A program made the translations under genes and the position numbers. The notes under the pieces are model-generated. The model was not told where the DNA came from, searched no databases, and saw nothing but the letters and a program-made list of their open reading frames with translations. Of a DNA stretch of 64,000 bases, positions 60,380 to 64,000 are shown one piece after another; the first letter of the stretch is position 1; each line of letters opens with the position of its first letter. Source of the DNA: Mesobacillus boroniphilus (GTDB taxonomy: Bacteria; Bacillota; Bacilli; Bacillales; Cytobacillaceae); the NCBI RefSeq assembly GCF_018424685.1, contig NZ_QTKX01000001.1, forward strand, positions 1,674,001-1,738,000, read 5' to 3'.

Positions 60380-60664
60380 TTATTTTGTCAATACTGCCTT
60401 TTTAACGGCTAATTCTTTCAGTTCTTCAGCAAGCACTTCAAGCTCCCATGGGCTATCAGATTCAATAAGGAGCTCATTAGGTTTCAGGCTGATTTTAAAA
60501 TATGAATCATGGAAACCTCCAGTGAACTCAATTTGCTCCAAGGATATTATGCAACGATGGTCATTTTTCTCAACCCAGCATCCCTTAACAAGCAAGTCAT
60601 GGATCCCTTCTACATGAACACTTTCTCGAACAAGTTCCAACTCTACATGGCTTAAACCAGACAT
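60380..60664 (-). CDS. Hypothetical 94-residue protein
   Basis: I do not recognise this soluble protein. It contains HVEGIHDLLVKGCWVEKNDHRC in the first half and SPWELEVLAEELKEL in the helical C-terminus. AAGGAGG lies seven bases before the ATG and a strong terminator follows, so it is a good monocistronic gene. Confidence 0.65.
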   Translation of the reverse strand: MSGLSHVELELVRESVHVEGIHDLLVKGCWVEKNDHRCIISLEQIEFTGGFHDSYFKISLKPNELLIESDSPWELEVLAEELKELAVKKAVLTK

Positions 60665-60846
60665 CAGAATTCCTCCTTGTTACTAATTGTCGAAATTTTC
60701 TCTTCTTTCTCAGTGTACGAATAAAGCTACACACAAGCAAGCATATTTCGACATTTACTGGGAAAATCTTTATCAATATTTATTCAACATGGCATGGTTA
60801 GACAATTATAAGCTTGCTAACAACCAGGCTTTTATTCCCCAAAAAA

Positions 60847-60871
60847 ATAGAGACGGCTATTGCCATCTCTG
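60847..60871 (-). terminator. Terminator of the rhodanese operon
   Basis: AGAGATGGC/GCCGTCTCT arms (60849-60870, one G-U pair) followed by ATTTTTTT on the minus strand. Confidence 0.8.
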
Positions 60872-60879
60872 TTTGAGTT

Positions 60880-61173
60880 TTATTCAGTTGGACCTTGCCA
60901 AGCCATCATGCCGCCTTGCATGTTGATCACATTATAGCCATAGTACTCAAGGAATTGAGTTGCTCTAGAGCTGCGACCGCCTGAACGGCAAACCATTACG
61001 TAAGTTTTGTTCTTGTCTAATTCATTCATCCTGAATTCCAGCAGTCCTAGTGGAATATGGATTGCTCCTGGAATTTTCCCTTGTGCTACTTCATTTACTT
61101 CACGAACATCGACAACTTCGAATTCATTGGAACCCAGTCCATTTTGTACTTCTGTTGGTGTCATTTGACGCAT
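60880..61173 (-). CDS. Single-domain rhodanese sulfurtransferase
   Basis: This 97-residue soluble protein is one rhodanese domain with active-site Cys62 in VCRSGGRSSR and the family IPGAIHIPLG strand. It should carry persulfide sulfur. GGAGG lies before the ATG. It is the second gene after the CstR operator at 61627-61642, following a membrane-anchored rhodanese by 20 bp, so it is likely part of the sulfide-stress regulon. Confidence 0.9.
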   Translation of the reverse strand: MRQMTPTEVQNGLGSNEFEVVDVREVNEVAQGKIPGAIHIPLGLLEFRMNELDKNKTYVMVCRSGGRSSRATQFLEYYGYNVINMQGGMMAWQGPTE

Positions 61174-61193
61174 TTCAATTTCCTCCTTAGTTA

Positions 61194-61559
61194 TTACCAG
61201 GCGCTCATGCCGCCCTTTACATTAGTTACATTTTTAAATCCAGCTTTTTTTAACAACTTGCTTGCCTGGCTGCTGCGCATGCCACTCTGGCAAATAACGA
61301 TAACATCTTTATCCTGTGATAGTTCTCCTGTACGATTAGCAAGCTGTTGTAACGGGATATTCTTGAACCCTTTGATGTGATTTCCTTTATATTCTCCAGG
61401 AGTCCTTACATCAACGTATTGCACTCCAGCCTTCTTTGCTTTCATCATTTCTCCTAATTGTGCTGTCGTGATTTGATTTACTCCCTTAGTTGGAGCGAAG
61501 CGGCTCCATAAGAAAGCTACTGCAAGGACAACAATCAATACATTAATTACTACATCCAT
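61194..61559 (-). CDS. Membrane-anchored rhodanese sulfurtransferase
   Basis: This 121-residue protein has an N-terminal hydrophobic helix (about 5-20) and then a rhodanese domain with Cys90 in VICQSGMRSS. It should sit at the cytoplasmic membrane, facing in. The ATG at 61559 has GAGGT eight bases upstream; the frame extends to 61580. First gene behind a CstR-type operator and its promoter. Confidence 0.9.
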   Translation of the reverse strand: MDVVINVLIVVLAVAFLWSRFAPTKGVNQITTAQLGEMMKAKKAGVQYVDVRTPGEYKGNHIKGFKNIPLQQLANRTGELSQDKDVIVICQSGMRSSQASKLLKKAGFKNVTNVKGGMSAW

Positions 61560-61626
61560 CCGTGTGCACCTCTTTATCATTTTAGTTAGTCATGATTTTG
61601 CGGGGATGGAATCAAGCTCATCCCTA

Positions 61627-61642
61627 ATACCCATATGGGTAT
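61627..61642 (-). promoter_or_regulatory. CstR operator upstream of the rhodanese genes
   Basis: ATACCCATATGGGTAT is a perfect 16-bp palindrome directly overlapping the -10 region of a strong promoter. Confidence 0.85.
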
Positions 61643-61670
61643 TTTAAGTGACAAAAAACACCTTGTCAAG
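61641..61670 (-). promoter_or_regulatory. Promoter of the rhodanese operon
   Basis: Minus-strand TTGACA and TAAAAT are separated by exactly 17 bp, with the -10 running into the CstR palindrome. Confidence 0.8.
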
Positions 61671-61682
61671 AGTAGAAATCGA

Positions 61683-61946
61683 TTATTTTCTGCTCTTAAC
61701 AAGCAATTCTACAGCATCATTCACAGCCTGGGACGTTTCTCTTCCTTCTTGTAAATCGTTGATCAGGCATTGCTCAAGATTCTTGCTGACAATTAATGCA
61801 ATGGTACGGTCAACTGCAGAACGGATGGCTGATAATTGTGTTACGACCGATTTGCACTCTTCCTGTTCTTCAAGCAACCGGATGCTGCCCCTAACCTGTC
61901 CTTCGATTCTTTTCAAACGATTGACAACTTCTTTATTGTACTCCAC
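61683..61946 (-). CDS. cstR: CstR, persulfide-sensing CsoR-family repressor
   Basis: This 87-residue helical protein belongs to the CsoR/FrmR family. Its two cysteines are at positions 31 (EECKSV) and 60 (LEQCL), the same positions as in S. aureus CstR, and the copper-coordinating His of CsoR is absent (Asn56 lies near the equivalent place). That pattern indicates persulfide or sulfide sensing rather than copper. CstR-type operators lie before its own unit (62341-62356), the adjacent rhodanese genes and the persulfide dioxygenase gene at 8.4 kb. It follows a degenerate rhodanese by 11 bp. Confidence 0.92.
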   Translation of the reverse strand: MEYNKEVVNRLKRIEGQVRGSIRLLEEQEECKSVVTQLSAIRSAVDRTIALIVSKNLEQCLINDLQEGRETSQAVNDAVELLVKSRK

Positions 61947-61957
61947 CTTGCCACCTC

Positions 61958-62284
61958 CTATTGTGATGGGCCAGTAATTGTATATCCTTTAACATTGTAA
62001 CCATACCTTTTTAGCAATCTTGCACCAAAGTTCTTTTCCAATTCATTGGAAGCAATGATGACAATATGCCTGTTTGGTATTTCTTTTATATATCTTTTCA
62101 AATATCCACATGGAATATTAATAGCACCATTTACTGGATTTTTTGCAGAATCCTGATAGTCTCTAAGATCGACAAATACTGCATCCTTTTCATAATCTTT
62201 TACCGCCGGCAGATTCCTAACTGGAACATAGCGGTTGAAAACTAAGGTAACCAAAAGGAGACTGATGATTAAACTTGTGAGCAA
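61958..62284 (-). CDS. Membrane-anchored rhodanese-like protein without active-site Cys
   Basis: This 108-residue protein has an N-terminal hydrophobic helix (about 4-18) and a rhodanese-like fold (VFVDLRDYQD, GAINIPCGYLKRYI, YGYNVKGYTI). The active-site loop, which normally begins with Cys, reads IIASNELEKNF, with no Cys. It should therefore not carry sulfur in the usual way. The start is a TTG with GAGGTG eight bases upstream. First gene of the cstR transcript. Confidence 0.78.
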   Translation of the reverse strand: MLTSLIISLLLVTLVFNRYVPVRNLPAVKDYEKDAVFVDLRDYQDSAKNPVNGAINIPCGYLKRYIKEIPNRHIVIIASNELEKNFGARLLKRYGYNVKGYTITGPSQ

Positions 62285-62593
62285 CTACTCATCACCTCTT
62301 GTTATAACTTGTGCATTACTGAACTTATAATATAGATATTATACCATACGGGGTATAAAATCAATAGTTAATGATGATATTTTTTGACATTATTTTTACT
62401 AAAACACAAAAAAAAGAAGCAAGGATTCCTTCCTTCTTTTAAAATTCTATATCATTTTGGAATCACACACACCAACAATTAATGCCAATTATCCACTCCC
62501 AATGCACACAATGCTTATGTCCCGTGAATTTGATTTTCATATTTTGAGTGCTAGAAATCACTTACTTTTCTGGTTGAAGCGGCGACCTGCGAT
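62285..62593. other. Intergenic region with CstR operator 3 and a terminator
   Basis: The 62341-62356 sequence ATACCATACGGGGTAT is the CstR palindrome with one mismatch in the left arm, next to a minus-strand TATAAT hexamer (62337-62342 region). A hairpin (AAGAAGGAAGGA/TCCTTGCTTCTT, about 62409-62441) with a minus-strand T run lies about 150 bp beyond the upstream gene. I see nothing else in the region. Confidence 0.6.
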
Positions 62594-62878
62594 TTACTTT
62601 CCAGCTTCATCCTGGATTGCCTCAGCCAATTCCATATGCAACTGGATCAACATGATCTTACTTTCACTTGCCAATGATGCTTCTAGAATTCTTTTTGTGG
62701 CAAGGAAGTATTTTTCCATTAATGTCCTTCTTGCTCTCGGATGGGAATTTTCATCTTTCAAATCTCTGTGAATAGCTTCTCTAAGTATGTCTTCTGGCAC
62801 CTGGTCAGATTGAAGTTTTCGATTGTTCCATATTGTCCTGTATTCATCAAGTAACTTTTCATAATCCATTGCTAGCAT
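62594..62878 (-). CDS. Hypothetical helical protein
   Basis: This 94-residue protein is mostly helical and charged, with LLDEYRTIWNNRKLQ in the first third and ILEASLASESKIMLIQLHMELAEAIQ in the C-terminal half. I do not recognise the family. GGAGG lies seven bases before the ATG at 62878; the frame extends to 62920 and a second ATG lies three codons later. Confidence 0.65.
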   Translation of the reverse strand: MLAMDYEKLLDEYRTIWNNRKLQSDQVPEDILREAIHRDLKDENSHPRARRTLMEKYFLATKRILEASLASESKIMLIQLHMELAEAIQDEAGK

Positions 62879-62988
62879 CCTGAAGCCTCCTGTAGATATA
62901 TAACATGAGCAAACCCTCACTAGTATATTTACATATTTCAGGCAAACAATGCAAAAAATAAGTTAAATTACATTAAAGGAGACTAACT

Positions 62989-63228
62989 ATGAGCAAACCT
63001 TATCGATGCCCTAACTGCAAGACCAACAGAACTAGATTCAATATGATTTCCCAAGTTCCGCAGCCTGTAAAATTAAATCCGCAATCAGGAGAAATTGTGG
63101 AGCAATATTCAAATGACCAGCTCGAACCTTTTCATCTCCCATACAAAGGTCCAGAATTGAAAATCCAGTGTGCAGCCTGTGGACTTGTTGAGGATGAAAA
63201 AACCTTTGCCAAGTTTGGTGAAAGTTAA
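62989..63228 (+). CDS. Hypothetical small zinc-ribbon protein
   Basis: This 79-residue soluble protein has CPNCKTNR near the N-terminus and CAACGL near residue 61, which together form a likely four-Cys zinc ribbon. I do not recognise the family. AAAGGAG lies about six bases before the ATG and a strong terminator follows the gene. Confidence 0.7.
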   Translation: MSKPYRCPNCKTNRTRFNMISQVPQPVKLNPQSGEIVEQYSNDQLEPFHLPYKGPELKIQCAACGLVEDEKTFAKFGES

Positions 63229-63272
63229 AGATAACATAAGCGCGGGTATGGTATGAGCCACTAATGGAAATT

Positions 63273-63311
63273 GATTAAAAAAAGCTTGAGATTTCCTCAA
63301 GCTTTTTTTAA
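63273..63311 (+). terminator. Bidirectional terminator
   Basis: AAAAAGCTTGAG with its complement around ATTTC, T runs on both strands, between convergent genes. Confidence 0.85.
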
Positions 63312-64000
63312 TCGCTTACCTTTATTCCGTTTTCCTCAAAAAACTTTATTGAATCCACTCTCCATTGTTCATTAGGGATGAACCTCACCAGGTTGACTTC
63401 ACCGTTAAAAGTCTTGCCGCCAATCCCTTTCAGCTGCCAATTAACCTCAACAGGAACAGTCAGGCTTAACTGATCTCCCACATCCTCGGCAGGCAAAACT
63501 TCCATTCTCGAAATCCTGATATTCTCGATTTTGTACAGCACCTTCTCCCACTCAAGGTCTTGAAGGGAGACCAAAGAAACGATGTTACGGTCCTGCTGTT
63601 TTAATCCTGCGATATACGCGTTTACCAAATCGTACGGGTCAGTTTGTTCCAGGTATTTTTCGAGCTTCCCAGCTGACTTCAGGATCATCAGTTTATGGGA
63701 TAGATCCATGAAATTTGTCCTATGAGTCGTGCTCCCATAAAAATGGATGCAAAAATGACCCGGAAAGTTATTCTTCAAGGCTCCACCGCCATGTGGCATT
63801 CCATGCATTGAGGCTGCGATTTTCACATCCTCTGAGATGACAATAATCGCTCTCCGCTTCCAGCTCCATTTCCCTTGATAAATCTTCTTCATGATTGCAG
63901 TATCTTTTGGAGTTAAAGGCTGTACATCCGCATGGTTGCTTCCCGCCCTTCTTTGGACCCGAAATTTCATGCCTGTTTCCAAATCGACCACTGTGAATTT
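63308..64000 (-). CDS. Conserved protein of unknown function, 5' end outside the window
   Basis: The frame is open to the window edge (the last in-window codons read KFTVVDLETG), so the true start lies beyond 64000; 63991 is merely the first in-window Met. The visible part has VQRRAGSNHADVQPLTPKDT, KWSWKRRAIIV, HGMPHGGGALKNNFPGHFCIHF and a late beta-rich section. HGMPHG and HFCIHFYGS with HRTNFMDLSH suggest a His-rich metal or catalytic site, as in several cell-wall-associated families, but I cannot name it. Confidence 0.65.
   Translation of the reverse strand, partial: KFTVVDLETGMKFRVQRRAGSNHADVQPLTPKDTAIMKKIYQGKWSWKRRAIIVISEDVKIAASMHGMPHGGGALKNNFPGHFCIHFYGSTTHRTNFMDLSHKLMILKSAGKLEKYLEQTDPYDLVNAYIAGLKQQDRNIVSLVSLQDLEWEKVLYKIENIRISRMEVLPAEDVGDQLSLTVPVEVNWQLKGIGGKTFNGEVNLVRFIPNEQWRVDSIKFFEENGIKVSD

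Overview
The window looks like a chromosomal segment of an endospore-forming, low-GC Gram-positive bacterium of the family Bacillaceae (Bacillus sensu lato, perhaps Mesobacillus-like; the genus is my inference). The signs are AT-rich intergenic DNA, strong purine-rich ribosome binding sites, frequent TTG/GTG starts, T-box and CcpA-type (cre) control, an Sda-like sporulation checkpoint peptide, a YdjO-like cold-inducible protein and a Ku/LigD pair. I found no phage structural genes, no transposase and no CRISPR array. Most genes are on the minus strand. || Layout. 1-8 kb: the end of an ABC-F ATPase, two fluoride channel subunits, acetyltransferases, an SRAP (YedK/HMCES) protein, a threonine-aldolase-like PLP enzyme, an acyl-CoA ligase with a cre site and a short FAD oxidoreductase. 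8.4-9.6 kb: a rhodanese/persulfide-dioxygenase fusion behind a CstR-type operator. 9.8-12 kb: sda, a NERD-domain protein and a 15-copy tandem array of 52-bp units. 12-16.4 kb: odhAB (2-oxoglutarate dehydrogenase E1/E2) with a cre site. 16.4-19.7 kb: small proteins, mnmH and a methyltransferase. 19.8-26.9 kb: a complete trpEGDCFBA operon behind two T-box riboswitches in series. 26.9-31 kb: MOSC protein, MFS transporter, hydrolase, a type I toxin-antitoxin locus and a DUF2935 protein. 31-34.8 kb: fruRKA with a cre site inside its promoter. 35-38.3 kb: two LysE-family paralogues around tRNA-Leu(CAG), small inverted-repeat elements and a second 52-bp array. 38.5-47 kb: small acidic proteins, a phosphodiesterase, an epimerase, the divergent ku/ligD pair, dapF and a Cys-rich copper-binding protein. 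47-57 kb: a secreted subtilase, a YxlEFG-like ABC operon, an amidohydrolase, a GNAT gene with a long structured leader, an atypical SDR, an Hsp20-like protein and a CAP-domain protein. 57-60.7 kb: a two-component system with two lipoproteins. 60.8-62.4 kb: cstR with three rhodanese-type genes. 62.5-64 kb: two small proteins and a 5'-truncated gene. || How genes work together. Three near-identical 16-bp ATACCC/GGGTAT palindromes, each at a promoter, tie the persulfide-dioxygenase gene at 8.4-9.5 kb to the cstR-rhodanese cluster 50 kb away, suggesting one sulfide/persulfide regulon. Three cre-like sites (acyl-CoA ligase, odhAB, fru) suggest CcpA control of fatty-acid, TCA-cycle and fructose genes. 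The trp operon appears to be governed by tRNA-Trp charging through tandem T-boxes. Least explained are the 52-bp tandem arrays (two share the same core in the same register; a third locus has unrelated sequence but the same period) and the leader at about 52.78-52.96 kb, which carries a tRNA T-arm-like hairpin that is mutually exclusive with a 17-bp hairpin.
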